Source: Salinicoccus halitifaciens (GTDB taxonomy: Bacteria > Bacillota > Bacilli > Staphylococcales > Salinicoccaceae). Taken from it: a DNA stretch of 64,000 nt. Below are positions 14,597 to 24,622 of the stretch, in pieces (the stretch's first letter is position 1; each line of letters begins with the position of its first letter). The notes under the pieces are model-generated. The model saw nothing but the letters and a program-made list of their open reading frames with translations, was not told the DNA's origin and made no database searches. The stretch covers positions 372,001-436,000 of the forward strand of contig NZ_JAJNCU010000001.1 in assembly GCF_021026095.1 (NCBI RefSeq), read 5' to 3'. The translations under genes were made by a program, and so were the position numbers.

Positions 14597-16340
14597 AATT
14601 AAAAGACTGTTGAAGTATTTCATGGCTCATAAATGGATGTTCATGCTCGGCATTGTGCTGATGGGCATGATGGTCGCTTTTGAGCTCGCCGGGCCGCTCG
14701 TCATCATGAGGATACTTGATGAACATATCGGTCTCGGTGCCGGAAACATCGGCATCCAGCCGGTCATCCAGCTTCTGGGGCTCTATGCAGTGATTAAACT
14801 GTTCCATGCCTTTGCGGCATATTTTGCACAAATCGTGCTCCAGTCGACCGGGGCGAAAGTGGTGCAGGGCATCCGCCATGAGCTGTTCCGCCATATCCAG
14901 AAACTGCCGATCAAATACTTCGATGATCTGCCGGCGGGGAAGGTTGTGGCAAGGATCACCAATGACACGGAGGCCATGCTCGAGTTCTTCACGTTTGTGC
15001 TTCCGATGTTCCTCATAAACGGCCTGACGATGCTCGCAATCACCATCGCAATATTTATCGTCAATGTATATGCAGGCATCGTCATGCTCATATTCGTACC
15101 GGTCATACTGCTCTGGATCGTCATGTACCGGAAATGGTCCAATGACTACAACCACCAAAAGCGTGAAAGGAACAGCGATATGAATGCGATGATCAATGAA
15201 TCCATCAGCGGCATGCCGGTGATCCAAATATTCAACCGGGAGAGCATGGTGGAGCGTGATTTTGCAAAGCTGAATGATGAATACACCGACAGTGCCACAA
15301 GACTCGTCCGTTTGAACGGCCTGACCGGTGATAATCTCGCGGGCACGATGCAGTCGATCGTCTTCGCCCTGATGGTGCTCGTCTTTTCCTCCACTTTCCT
15401 GAGTCCCGGCCAGGCGCTGACGGTGGGGACGATGTATCTGCTCGTGGATTACATCACGCGCTTCTTCAACCCACTATATGAAGTCGTCGGACAAATCGAA
15501 ATTCTGGAACAGGCCAGGGTGGCTGCGGTGAAAGTATTTGAAATGCTGGATGAAGCGGAGGAGAAGACCGATGCGGGCAGGCTTCGTGATTTCGATGGCG
15601 GGATTGAATTCCAGAATGTCGGCTTCAGCTATTACGGTGAACACAGTGTGCTTGAAAACATCAGCATCAAAGTGTCGAAAGGGCAGACGCTGGCGCTTGT
15701 CGGCCACACCGGATCCGGGAAAAGCTCCATCATCAACCTGCTGATGCGCTTTTACGACCCCGATGAAGGGAGAATTTTATTCTCCGGCCAGGACACGTCG
15801 GTGATAAATAAGAAAGACTTGAGGTCGCATATCTCCATCGTACTTCAGGACCCTTTCATATATGCAGGGACGCTGCTGTATAACATCAGGCTGGATGACA
15901 GCAATATCAGCCCGGAAGATGCGGAACAGGCATTGACCGCCGTCGGCGGCAGAGCGCTCCTCGACCGTTTGGACGATGGATTGGACAGCGAGCTCCCTGA
16001 AAGGGGTGCGACACTTTCCCTCGGGGAGAGGCAGCTCATATCCTTTGCGCGGGCCCTTGCATTCAATCCCGACGTGCTCGTCCTCGACGAGGCGACGAGC
16101 AATGTCGACAGCGAGACGGAACAGCTGATCCAGCATGCCATGCAAGTCGTCAGCCGGGAACGCACGACATTCATCATCGCCCACCGGCTGTCCACCATCA
16201 AACACGCAGACCGGATCATCCTGCTTGAGGAAGGGCGGATCAAAGAGGCGGGCGATCATCATGAGCTGATGGCCGCAGGCGGCAGCTATGCCGAGCTGTT
16301 CAACATGCAGTTGATGCCTTCAAATATGTCAGGTTTATGA
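14589..16340 (+). CDS. ABC exporter half-transporter, catalytic partner (BmrD-like)
   Basis: A 583-residue partner subunit with six TM helices and a nucleotide-binding domain. Walker A is GHTGSGKS (K378), Walker B ends D500-E501 with the proper catalytic Glu, and the H-loop is AHRLS. Its signature is LSLGERQ rather than LSGGQ. This is the expected complement of the other subunit: the degenerate ATP site uses the partner's Asp Walker B and this altered signature, and the active site uses this Glu and the partner's LSGGQ. ATG 14589 is chosen, after GGAGCGGGGG. The upstream in-frame starts lie deep within the previous gene. BmrD of Bacillus is longer, with an N-terminal addition absent here. Confidence 0.88.
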   Translation: MDEIKRLLKYFMAHKWMFMLGIVLMGMMVAFELAGPLVIMRILDEHIGLGAGNIGIQPVIQLLGLYAVIKLFHAFAAYFAQIVLQSTGAKVVQGIRHELFRHIQKLPIKYFDDLPAGKVVARITNDTEAMLEFFTFVLPMFLINGLTMLAITIAIFIVNVYAGIVMLIFVPVILLWIVMYRKWSNDYNHQKRERNSDMNAMINESISGMPVIQIFNRESMVERDFAKLNDEYTDSATRLVRLNGLTGDNLAGTMQSIVFALMVLVFSSTFLSPGQALTVGTMYLLVDYITRFFNPLYEVVGQIEILEQARVAAVKVFEMLDEAEEKTDAGRLRDFDGGIEFQNVGFSYYGEHSVLENISIKVSKGQTLALVGHTGSGKSSIINLLMRFYDPDEGRILFSGQDTSVINKKDLRSHISIVLQDPFIYAGTLLYNIRLDDSNISPEDAEQALTAVGGRALLDRLDDGLDSELPERGATLSLGERQLISFARALAFNPDVLVLDEATSNVDSETEQLIQHAMQVVSRERTTFIIAHRLSTIKHADRIILLEEGRIKEAGDHHELMAAGGSYAELFNMQLMPSNMSGL

Positions 16341-16630
16341 AAAGTGTCATTTGTAAATTATATCTTGCTGTATCCCCTTGATTCATAAGTGATATATAGT
16401 TAACATATAGTTATACAAAGACGACATAACAAGGTCACTTGTTCACAGGGACAACACCTTTTGATAGAACACTCTGTTCTAGATATCATATATTATATTA
16501 TTATCTTTCAATAGAGGGGCCGGGAAACCGGCCCCTGTTTTTATGTGATTTTTCCGTAATATATATATTTATTAAGCGTGCCTGGATATGGTATTCTTTT
16601 ATATACATGGTTTACCGGAGGAGTGGCTCA
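16341..16630 (+). other. AT-rich gap with a palindrome and a terminator
   Basis: Contains a perfect inverted repeat TAGAACA-CTC-TGTTCTA (16465-16481) followed by an AT-rich TATATTATATTATTA run, the terminator at 16515-16541 and the promoter region of mreC. No gene is seen. The palindrome is unexplained; its half-sites are one base too far apart for a Gram-positive LexA box. Confidence 0.5.
16515..16542 (+). terminator. Intrinsic terminator after ABC exporter genes
   Basis: Perfect 9-bp stem AGGGGCCGG (16515-16523) and CCGGCCCCT (16528-16536) with a GAAA tetraloop, followed by GTTTTT. Confidence 0.92.
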
Positions 16631-17479
16631 GTGAATAAACTTTTAAACAGGAATAAGATGCTGATCATCTTATTCGGAATCATTATATTGATAGTATTCA
16701 TAGGATTTTCCATGACGGACAGGTCGTCGACGACGAAGGCTGAACAGTTTACAGGGGATACGGTCGCCGCCTCCCAGTCCATCATCGGGGCACCCGTCCA
16801 ATTCGTTTCGAATATATTCTCGAGCGTGACGGGGATGTTCGGGGCTGCGACGGAAAACGAGGCGCTCCGCGCCCAGCTGGAAATGATGCCCCAGATGTAT
16901 GCGGATATCGAACGTCTGGAGGCTGAAAACGAAAAGCTGCGGGATGCCCTTGAAGTCAGTGCAAAAAGGAAGTACAACACGATCAATTCAAGGGTGATAT
17001 CCCGTTCCCAGGACCAGTGGCTGAATAACTTCACCATCGATAAAGGCGAGAATGACGGTATAGAGGAAGGGATGGCCGTCATGACACCTGAAGGCCTGAT
17101 CGGCACGGTCAAACGGGTCAACGGCAACTCGAGCTTTGTCGAAATGATCACGACCAGTGTTTCCCAGAACAACTTATCGGTGGAAATCCATAATGGCGAT
17201 GACACGATTTACGGTGCAATCGACCGGTATGACAGTGAAAAGGGACTGCTTGTCATCGACAACATACAAAATACTGCGACCGTCGAGGCAGGCGACCCGG
17301 TGTTCACAAGCGGCCTAACGGGGGACTTCCCGGAAGGTCTTAACGTCGGGGAAGTGGTGCAGGTTGAAAATGATGAATACGGATTGAGTCAGAATGCATT
17401 CATCCAGCTCTTCAGCGATCCATCCGAAGTGGATGTCGTGTTCGTGCTGGAGCGCGATCCGGAATCGCAGGTCGATTGA
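16631..17479 (+). CDS. mreC: Rod shape-determining protein MreC
   Basis: A 282-residue bitopic membrane protein: one TM helix (about 8-29), a coiled coil (about 78-115, 'ADIERLEAENEKLRDALEV') and the double beta-barrel MreC domain (about 120-270, 'SRSQDQWLNNFTIDKGENDGIEEGMAVMTPEGLIG' type pattern). It is a scaffold for peptidoglycan synthesis at the outer face of the membrane. The GTG start at 16631 follows GGAGGAG at proper spacing. The longer open frame from 16439 runs through the terminator and is not used. As in Staphylococcus, mreC is kept with mreD although MreB is absent from this window. MreD follows after one base. Confidence 0.93.
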   Translation: MNKLLNRNKMLIILFGIIILIVFIGFSMTDRSSTTKAEQFTGDTVAASQSIIGAPVQFVSNIFSSVTGMFGAATENEALRAQLEMMPQMYADIERLEAENEKLRDALEVSAKRKYNTINSRVISRSQDQWLNNFTIDKGENDGIEEGMAVMTPEGLIGTVKRVNGNSSFVEMITTSVSQNNLSVEIHNGDDTIYGAIDRYDSEKGLLVIDNIQNTATVEAGDPVFTSGLTGDFPEGLNVGEVVQVENDEYGLSQNAFIQLFSDPSEVDVVFVLERDPESQVD

Positions 17480-17480
17480 T

Positions 17481-17999
17481 ATGAGGGTCGTTGTAATATT
17501 CATGATGGCGCTCGTACTGATGTACGGAGATTTTTTATTCGCGGAATTCAGCCCCTTCAATCTTGGCCAGCTTACCGTATATACGGTACCGAAGCTCCTC
17601 CTCATGTTCATCCTCCTGATGTCGGTCTACATCAATCCGTCGATCAGCAGCTTCTTTGCGATCGTCTTCGGTGTGCTGATCGATATATACAGCGGACTTG
17701 TCTACGGGGTGCATACATTCGGCATGGTGGCCTTCGTGCTCTTCATGCATACGGCATTCAGGGTGTTCTATAAGGACTTTGTGGCGATGGGTTTCGTCGT
17801 GTTGGTCCTCACATTCCTGTATGATGCCTACGTTTATATGATCTACAGGATACTCGGCCTTGTCACGCTGCCTGTGTTCGACTACATCGCCCTCCGGGGT
17901 CTGCCCAGCCTGATATTGAATGCGCTGCTGTTCATCATCGTATTCATCATCACACTGAAGACTTCCAAAGTGCGTAAAAACCTGCTGCCCAAACATTGA
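17481..17999 (+). CDS. mreD: Rod shape-determining protein MreD
   Basis: A 172-residue integral membrane protein with about five TM helices, of the MreD family ('[19 protein letters not shown]' and '[19 protein letters not shown]' segments are typical). It works with MreC in the cell-wall elongation/septal machinery. The start ATG 17481 is directly after the mreC stop, so both are cotranscribed. Its stop codon overlaps the -35 box of the rplU promoter. Confidence 0.9.
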   Translation: MRVVVIFMMALVLMYGDFLFAEFSPFNLGQLTVYTVPKLLLMFILLMSVYINPSISSFFAIVFGVLIDIYSGLVYGVHTFGMVAFVLFMHTAFRVFYKDFVAMGFVVLVLTFLYDAYVYMIYRILGLVTLPVFDYIALRGLPSLILNALLFIIVFIITLKTSKVRKNLLPKH

Positions 18000-18024
18000 C
18001 ACGGGGTGTGGCGGTTGGTATAAT
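17996..18024 (+). promoter_or_regulatory. Consensus sigma-A promoter of rplU operon
   Basis: Perfect TTGACA (17996-18001), 17-base spacer and perfect TATAAT (18019-18024). The -35 box includes the stop codon of mreD. Confidence 0.92.
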
Positions 18025-18029
18025 CTAGA

Positions 18030-18126
18030 AGTTGATAAATTTGTAAACATCAACCGCTCAATCATGGGTCCAAGTGATGAATCCACCTGTGGATGGCGTG
18101 TCTTAAACAAATCAGGAGGTGTAAGT
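18030..18126 (+). promoter_or_regulatory. Probable L21 ribosomal-protein leader
   Basis: About 95 bases of structured 5' leader before rplU in the position of the Firmicute L21 autoregulatory leader. It includes the hairpin ATCCA-CCTG-TGGAT (18081-18094) and ends in AGGAGGTG. The identification rests mainly on position. Confidence 0.5.
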
Positions 18127-18435
18127 ATGTTTGCAATCATTGAAACCGGCGGTAAGCAGGTTAAAGTGGAAGAAGGTCAGACGATCTTCGTTGAAAAGCT
18201 GGAAGCAGAAGAAGGTGCAACGTTCACTTTTGACAAGGTGCTTCTCGTAGGAGGAGACAGTGTCAAAGTAGGTGCCCCTACAGTGGAAGGTGCAACTGTA
18301 TCGGCGAAAGTTGAAAAACACGGCCGCGGCAAGAAGATCACAGTTGTCAAATTCAAACGCAGAAAGAACTACAAGCGTAAACAAGGTCATCGTCAGCCTT
18401 ATACAAAACTGACAATCGAAAAGATCGAAGCTTAA
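18127..18435 (+). CDS. rplU: 50S ribosomal protein L21
   Basis: A 102-residue L21 protein, starting [18 protein letters not shown] and ending with the basic '[24 protein letters not shown]' type RNA-binding tail. It binds 23S rRNA domain V and helps assemble the large subunit. The ATG 18127 follows AGGAGGTG; the longer frame from 18064 is not used. The order rplU-prp-rpmA is universal in Firmicutes. Its stop overlaps the prp start by one base. Confidence 0.98.
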   Translation: MFAIIETGGKQVKVEEGQTIFVEKLEAEEGATFTFDKVLLVGGDSVKVGAPTVEGATVSAKVEKHGRGKKITVVKFKRRKNYKRKQGHRQPYTKLTIEKIEA

Positions 18436-18755
18436 TGATTAAAGTCAATATTCATGAAGACGCCCATGGCCGCGTCAAATCATTCGAGATGAGCGGGCAT
18501 GCGGATTTTGATGAGTATGGGAAAGATATTGTCTGTGCGGGTGCCTCGGCAGTCGTGTTCGGCAATGTCAATGCAGTGCTTTCCATGACGGAATCGGATC
18601 CGGAGATTGATCTCGGGGAAGACGGGGGATATCTTCATTTCAACGTCGCCGATCCGGATGATGAAAAACTGCAGACGATTCTTGGAGCGATGATCATTTC
18701 ATTGAAGACGATTGAAGAAGAATACAATGAGTATATAAGAATCGAATATTTGTGA
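18435..18755 (+). CDS. prp: Ribosomal-processing cysteine protease Prp
   Basis: A 106-residue protein of the YsxB/Prp family. The catalytic dyad is H22 (SGHA) and C34 (DIVCAGASAV), both at the positions known in S. aureus Prp. Prp removes the short N-terminal extension of ribosomal protein L27, an essential step in staphylococci. The substrate gene rpmA lies immediately downstream and keeps the cleavage motif, so enzyme and substrate agree. The start codon overlaps the rplU stop by one base. Confidence 0.95.
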   Translation: MIKVNIHEDAHGRVKSFEMSGHADFDEYGKDIVCAGASAVVFGNVNAVLSMTESDPEIDLGEDGGYLHFNVADPDDEKLQTILGAMIISLKTIEEEYNEYIRIEYL

Positions 18756-18766
18756 GGTGAATGACA

Positions 18767-19051
18767 ATGCTAAAATTAAACTTACAGTTCTTTGCATCGA
18801 AAAAAGGTGTAGGTTCGACAAGAAACGGACGTGACTCCGAATCAAAACGCCTTGGTGCGAAAAGGGCGGACGGTCAATACGTCACAGGTGGATCCATCTT
18901 ATTCCGTCAGCGCGGTACGAAAATCCATCCGGGTGAAAATGTAGGTCGCGGCGGCGATGATACATTGTTTGCAAAAATTGACGGCGTGGTTAAATACGAA
19001 CGTCTTGGACGCAACAAAAAACGCGTTTCCGTTTATCAGGAAGCGAAATAA
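18767..19051 (+). CDS. rpmA: 50S ribosomal protein L27 with Prp-cleaved N-terminus
   Basis: A 94-residue L27 protein. It begins [20 protein letters not shown]: the first nine residues are the Firmicute extension that Prp cuts after the Phe-Phe, leaving ASKKG as the mature N-terminus that reaches toward the peptidyl-transferase centre. ATG 18767 is preferred to ATG 18761 because of spacing to GAGGTG (18754-18759) and homology with S. aureus L27. A terminator follows at 19064-19091. Confidence 0.97.
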   Translation: MLKLNLQFFASKKGVGSTRNGRDSESKRLGAKRADGQYVTGGSILFRQRGTKIHPGENVGRGGDDTLFAKIDGVVKYERLGRNKKRVSVYQEAK

Positions 19052-19063
19052 TTTTTGTAACCT

Positions 19064-19096
19064 AAAGCATCAGCGGCTGCTGATGCTTTTTATTTT
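19064..19096 (+). terminator. Intrinsic terminator after rpmA
   Basis: An 11-bp perfect stem AAAGCATCAGC (19064-19074) and GCTGATGCTTT (19079-19089) with loop GGCT and a T-rich tail. Confidence 0.92.
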
Positions 19097-19128
19097 GATT
19101 GCATAAAAGTACATAGTATTTTTATCAA

Positions 19129-19137
19129 TGGTATAAT
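19129..19137 (+). promoter_or_regulatory. Extended -10 promoter of obg operon
   Basis: TGGTATAAT (19129-19137) matches the TG-N-TATAAT extended -10 and lacks a good -35. It lies 24 bases before obg. Confidence 0.55.
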
Positions 19138-19160
19138 ATTAAAGTGATTGAGGTGAGAAT

Positions 19161-20441
19161 ATGTTCGTAGATCAGGTAAAAATATTCTTAAAGTCAGGCG
19201 ACGGCGGCAATGGACTCGTCGCATACAGGAGAGAGAAGTATGTGCCGATGGGCGGACCGGCCGGCGGCGACGGCGGTGACGGGGCAAGCATCATTTTCGA
19301 AGTGGATGAAGGTTTGAGGACGCTGCTTGATTTCCGCTACCAGCGCCATTTCAAGGCGAAACGCGGGGAAAACGGCATGAGTTCGAATATGCACGGTAAA
19401 AACAGCGAACCGCTCATTTTGAAAGTGCCGCCGGGCACCGTCATCAAGAAGGTCGAAGACGGTGAGACACTTGCGGACCTTACGACGCACGGCCAGCAGG
19501 CGGTCATCGCTAAAGGTGGACGCGGCGGACGCGGGAACTCGCGTTTTGCATCCAGCCGCAATCCGGCACCGGATTTTGCGGAAAACGGTGAACCGGGTGA
19601 AGAATTCGAAGTCACACTTGAACTGAAGCTGATGGCTGATGTCGGGCTGATCGGATTCCCGAGCGTCGGCAAATCGACGATTTTGAACAGTGTATCGAGG
19701 GCGAAGCCGAAGATCGGCGCCTACCACTTCACGACGATTGCACCGAATCTCGGTGTCGTGCAGTCGGGCGACGGCCGTTCATTCGTCATGGCGGATCTTC
19801 CGGGGCTCATCGAAGGGGCTGCGGAAGGCTCCGGACTCGGTCACCAGTTCCTGCGTCACATCGAGCGGACGCGTGTCATCGTCCATGTGGTGGACATCAG
19901 TGAAATGGAAGGCCGCGATGCTGTGGAGGATTACCACGCCATCCGCAGGGAACTCGGTGAATACAATCCGGTGCTCCTTGAACGTCCTGAAATCATCGTC
20001 CTGAACAAGACGGATCTGCTGGAGGATAAGGAAGTCATCGACTTGTTCATCGAGGAAGTCGGCAGTGATAAGGAAATCATCCCGATATCCGCTGCGACCA
20101 ATGAAAACCTGCAGCCGCTGCTCTACAGGATTGCCGACGCACTTGATGCCGCAGAAGAGGCGGAAGTGGAAATCGATGAGACTGAAGAGCGTGTCGTATA
20201 CAGGCATGAAAAAGACCCGGATGCATTCAAGATCAGCCGTGATGATGACGGTGCCTATGTTGTCAGCGGGCCGAGCATCGAGCGGATGTTCATGATGACC
20301 GATTTCAACCGGGATGCTGCAGTCAGGAGATTTGCCCGCCAGATGCGTTCAATGGGCATTGATGATGCCCTTCGCGAAAGAGGGATCCAGACAGGGGATA
20401 CTGTGAGGATACTTGGCGGAGAATTTGAATTTGTAGAATAG
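19161..20441 (+). CDS. obg: Obg-family ribosome-assembly GTPase
   Basis: A 426-residue GTPase with three domains: the glycine-rich Obg fold (1-158), the G domain (about 159-325) and the C-terminal OCT domain (about 350-426). The G domain shows G1 GFPSVGKST (165-173), G3 DLPG (212-215), G4 NKTD (282-285) and the G5 ISAA. Obg binds the maturing 50S subunit and is linked with the stringent response and stress signalling. It is essential in Firmicutes. The operon continues with ruvA, ruvB, queA and tgt. Confidence 0.97.
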   Translation: MFVDQVKIFLKSGDGGNGLVAYRREKYVPMGGPAGGDGGDGASIIFEVDEGLRTLLDFRYQRHFKAKRGENGMSSNMHGKNSEPLILKVPPGTVIKKVEDGETLADLTTHGQQAVIAKGGRGGRGNSRFASSRNPAPDFAENGEPGEEFEVTLELKLMADVGLIGFPSVGKSTILNSVSRAKPKIGAYHFTTIAPNLGVVQSGDGRSFVMADLPGLIEGAAEGSGLGHQFLRHIERTRVIVHVVDISEMEGRDAVEDYHAIRRELGEYNPVLLERPEIIVLNKTDLLEDKEVIDLFIEEVGSDKEIIPISAATNENLQPLLYRIADALDAAEEAEVEIDETEERVVYRHEKDPDAFKISRDDDGAYVVSGPSIERMFMMTDFNRDAAVRRFARQMRSMGIDDALRERGIQTGDTVRILGGEFEFVE

Positions 20442-20449
20442 GTGAGGAA

Positions 20450-21025
20450 ATGTATCAGTATATAGAAGGTACCGTGGCAAAAGTGTCCCCCCACAACATC
20501 ACGATAGACGTCTCGGGTGTCGGGTATTTGATTCATGTCCCGAACCCATTCCGTTTTGAGAGTGATCTGGGGACGAAGCTCCGCATATTCACTGAATTGA
20601 TCATCAGGGATGACAGCCACACTTTGTACGGTTTCAAGGAGGAGGAAGAAAAGTCACTCTTCCAGAACCTGCTCAAAGTGAAGGGCATCGGCCCGAAAAG
20701 TGCACTTGCCATACTGGCATCGAGTGCACCGGACGATATCATCACTGCAATCGAGCGGGAAGATCAGGCGTTCATGAGCAAGTTCCCGGGGATCGGGAAA
20801 AAGACCGCAAGCCAGATCATCCTTGATCTGAAAGGTAAACTTGAAGCGGGCGGCGGATCTTCCGCACCGGTGGATGACGATCATGTCAAAGAAGCGGTGC
20901 TTGCACTTGAAGCCCTCGGCTACAGCAGGAGGGAACTTGCCAAAGTGGAGAAGAAACTGCATGCAGAAAGCTTTGAATCGGTGGATGCCGCAGTGAAGGC
21001 AGGCCTGAAATTATTAGTTCAATAG
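20450..21025 (+). CDS. ruvA: Holliday junction DNA-binding subunit RuvA
   Basis: A 191-residue RuvA: N-terminal OB fold (1-62, [20 protein letters not shown]), two helix-hairpin-helix motifs (about 70-140, '[13 protein letters not shown]' and '[19 protein letters not shown]') and the C-terminal domain (about 145-191) that contacts RuvB. RuvA tetramers hold Holliday junctions in the square-planar form for branch migration. It follows obg after nine bases and precedes ruvB by ten bases. Confidence 0.97.
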   Translation: MYQYIEGTVAKVSPHNITIDVSGVGYLIHVPNPFRFESDLGTKLRIFTELIIRDDSHTLYGFKEEEEKSLFQNLLKVKGIGPKSALAILASSAPDDIITAIEREDQAFMSKFPGIGKKTASQIILDLKGKLEAGGGSSAPVDDDHVKEAVLALEALGYSRRELAKVEKKLHAESFESVDAAVKAGLKLLVQ

Positions 21026-21035
21026 AGGTGTTATT

Positions 21036-22064
21036 ATGAATGTACATGATGACAGAATTTTAGATGAACATCAGAATGTGGATGATATGGATATTGAAAT
21101 GTCCCTCCGTCCCGAGTATTTGAAGCAGTATATCGGACAGAGTGCGATGAAGAGGAATCTTGAAGTGTTCATTGAAGCTGCAAAAATCCGCGGGGAAGCG
21201 CTCGACCATGTCATTTTGCACGGCCCGCCGGGTCTCGGCAAGACGACGCTTTCGAACATCATCGCCCGGGAGATGGAAGTCAATATCCGCACGACTTCCG
21301 GGCCGGCCATAGAGCGTGCGGGGGATCTCGCCGCCATTTTGTCGAGCCTTGAGCCCGGGGACGTCCTGTTCATTGATGAAATCCATCGTCTGCCGCGTGC
21401 TGTCGAGGAAATCCTGTATTCAGCCATGGAAGACTTTTTCATCGACGTCGTGATCGGCAAGGGCGAAGAGGCGAGGAGCATCCGCATCGACCTGCCGCCG
21501 TTCACACTCGTCGGTGCGACCACGCGTTTCGGCAGCCTGAGTGCGCCGCTGCGCGACCGTTTCGGCGTCCAGCTGAGGCTTGAGTACTATGATATCGACA
21601 GCCTGATCACCATCGTGCACAGGACATCTGAAATCTTCAACATCGATATCGATGAAGACAGTGCCATCGAACTTGCGAAGCGTTCGAGGGGGACGCCGAG
21701 GATCGCGAACCGCCTCCTCAGACGGGTCAGGGACTTTTCCATGGTCAAAAATGAGACGTCGGTCTCCCTTGAGACGACCAACCACGCCCTGAAGGTGCTT
21801 GAAGTCGATCCGATGGGTCTCGATCCGGTGGACCACCGCATCATGAACACCATCATCGATACATATAATGGCGGTCCGGTCGGACTGGAGACGGTTGCTG
21901 TATCGATAGGGGAGGAAGTCATCACCCTGCTTGATGTATACGAGCCTTTCCTGATCCAGCAGGGCTTCCTTGAGCGGACGCCGAGGGGCCGCAGGGCGAC
22001 GGCGAAAAGTTATGAGTATTTCAAACAGGGCGTACAGCCGAAAGTTTTTGGAAATGAGGAATGA
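21036..22064 (+). CDS. ruvB: Holliday junction helicase motor RuvB
   Basis: A 342-residue AAA+ ATPase. Walker A is GPPGLGKT (63-70), Walker B contains FIDEIHR, sensor 1 is [10 protein letters not shown] with the arginine finger in 'LRDRFG', and the C-terminal winged helix (about 265-340) ends near '[13 protein letters not shown]'. Hexamers pump DNA through the RuvA-held junction. The stop overlaps the queA region (ATGA). Confidence 0.98.
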   Translation: MNVHDDRILDEHQNVDDMDIEMSLRPEYLKQYIGQSAMKRNLEVFIEAAKIRGEALDHVILHGPPGLGKTTLSNIIAREMEVNIRTTSGPAIERAGDLAAILSSLEPGDVLFIDEIHRLPRAVEEILYSAMEDFFIDVVIGKGEEARSIRIDLPPFTLVGATTRFGSLSAPLRDRFGVQLRLEYYDIDSLITIVHRTSEIFNIDIDEDSAIELAKRSRGTPRIANRLLRRVRDFSMVKNETSVSLETTNHALKVLEVDPMGLDPVDHRIMNTIIDTYNGGPVGLETVAVSIGEEVITLLDVYEPFLIQQGFLERTPRGRRATAKSYEYFKQGVQPKVFGNEE

Positions 22065-22066
22065 TT

Positions 22067-24245
<2,179 letters not shown>

Positions 24246-24263
24246 AGGAGTGTTATAAGAAGA

Positions 24264-24524
24264 ATGGAATTTATCATGCCACTATTACCTTTTATTGCAA
24301 TCATCCTGGTAATGTATTTCCTGATGATCCGCCCTGCCCAAAAGAAGCAGCGTGAGGTCCAGCAAATGCAGGAATCATTGCAGAAGGGCGATGACATCAT
24401 CACCATCGGCGGTGTTCACGGCCGTGTCGAGTCATTCGACCAGAAGCATATGTACATCCTCACGGATGATCAGGGTACAGTACTCAAGTTCGAAAGAGTT
24501 GCATTAAAAGAAGTTGTTAAATAA
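24264..24524 (+). CDS. yajC: Preprotein translocase accessory protein YajC
   Basis: An 86-residue single-TM protein: a membrane helix at about residues 4-22 followed by a cytosolic domain with 'IRPAQKKQREVQQMQESLQKGDDIITIGGVHG' pattern, typical of YajC. YajC associates with SecDF and the Sec/YidC machinery. The gene sits between tgt and secDF, as in other staphylococci, and is closed by a terminator at 24529-24551. Confidence 0.95.
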   Translation: MEFIMPLLPFIAIILVMYFLMIRPAQKKQREVQQMQESLQKGDDIITIGGVHGRVESFDQKHMYILTDDQGTVLKFERVALKEVVK

Positions 24525-24528
24525 TCCA

Positions 24529-24560
24529 AAGTCGGCACTCGTTGTCGGCTTTTATATTTT
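24529..24560 (+). terminator. Intrinsic terminator after yajC
   Basis: Nine-bp stem AAGTCGGCA (24529-24537) and TGTCGGCTT (24543-24551) with two G-T pairs and loop CTCGT, followed by a T-rich tail. Confidence 0.75.
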
Positions 24561-24622
24561 AATTTGGCATCATTAACGTTATAATGGGTACGTTAAGTTG
24601 TGAAAAAATAGAGGTGTCACAT

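Noticed and set aside
14481-15227. 248-codon open frame on the minus strand inside the ABC exporter genes
   Set aside because: It lies fully opposite clear ABC-transporter coding sequence, is full of His and Asp, and has no ribosome-binding site; it is a shadow of codon bias.
16467-16480. LexA box in GAAC-ACTCT-GTTC
   Set aside because: Gram-positive LexA sites have GAAC and GTTC four bases apart with flanking C and G. Here the gap is five and the flanks differ.
16439-16630. N-terminal extension of mreC starting at 16439
   Set aside because: It would be translated through a perfect terminator hairpin. GTG 16631 has GGAGGAG and begins with the normal TM anchor.
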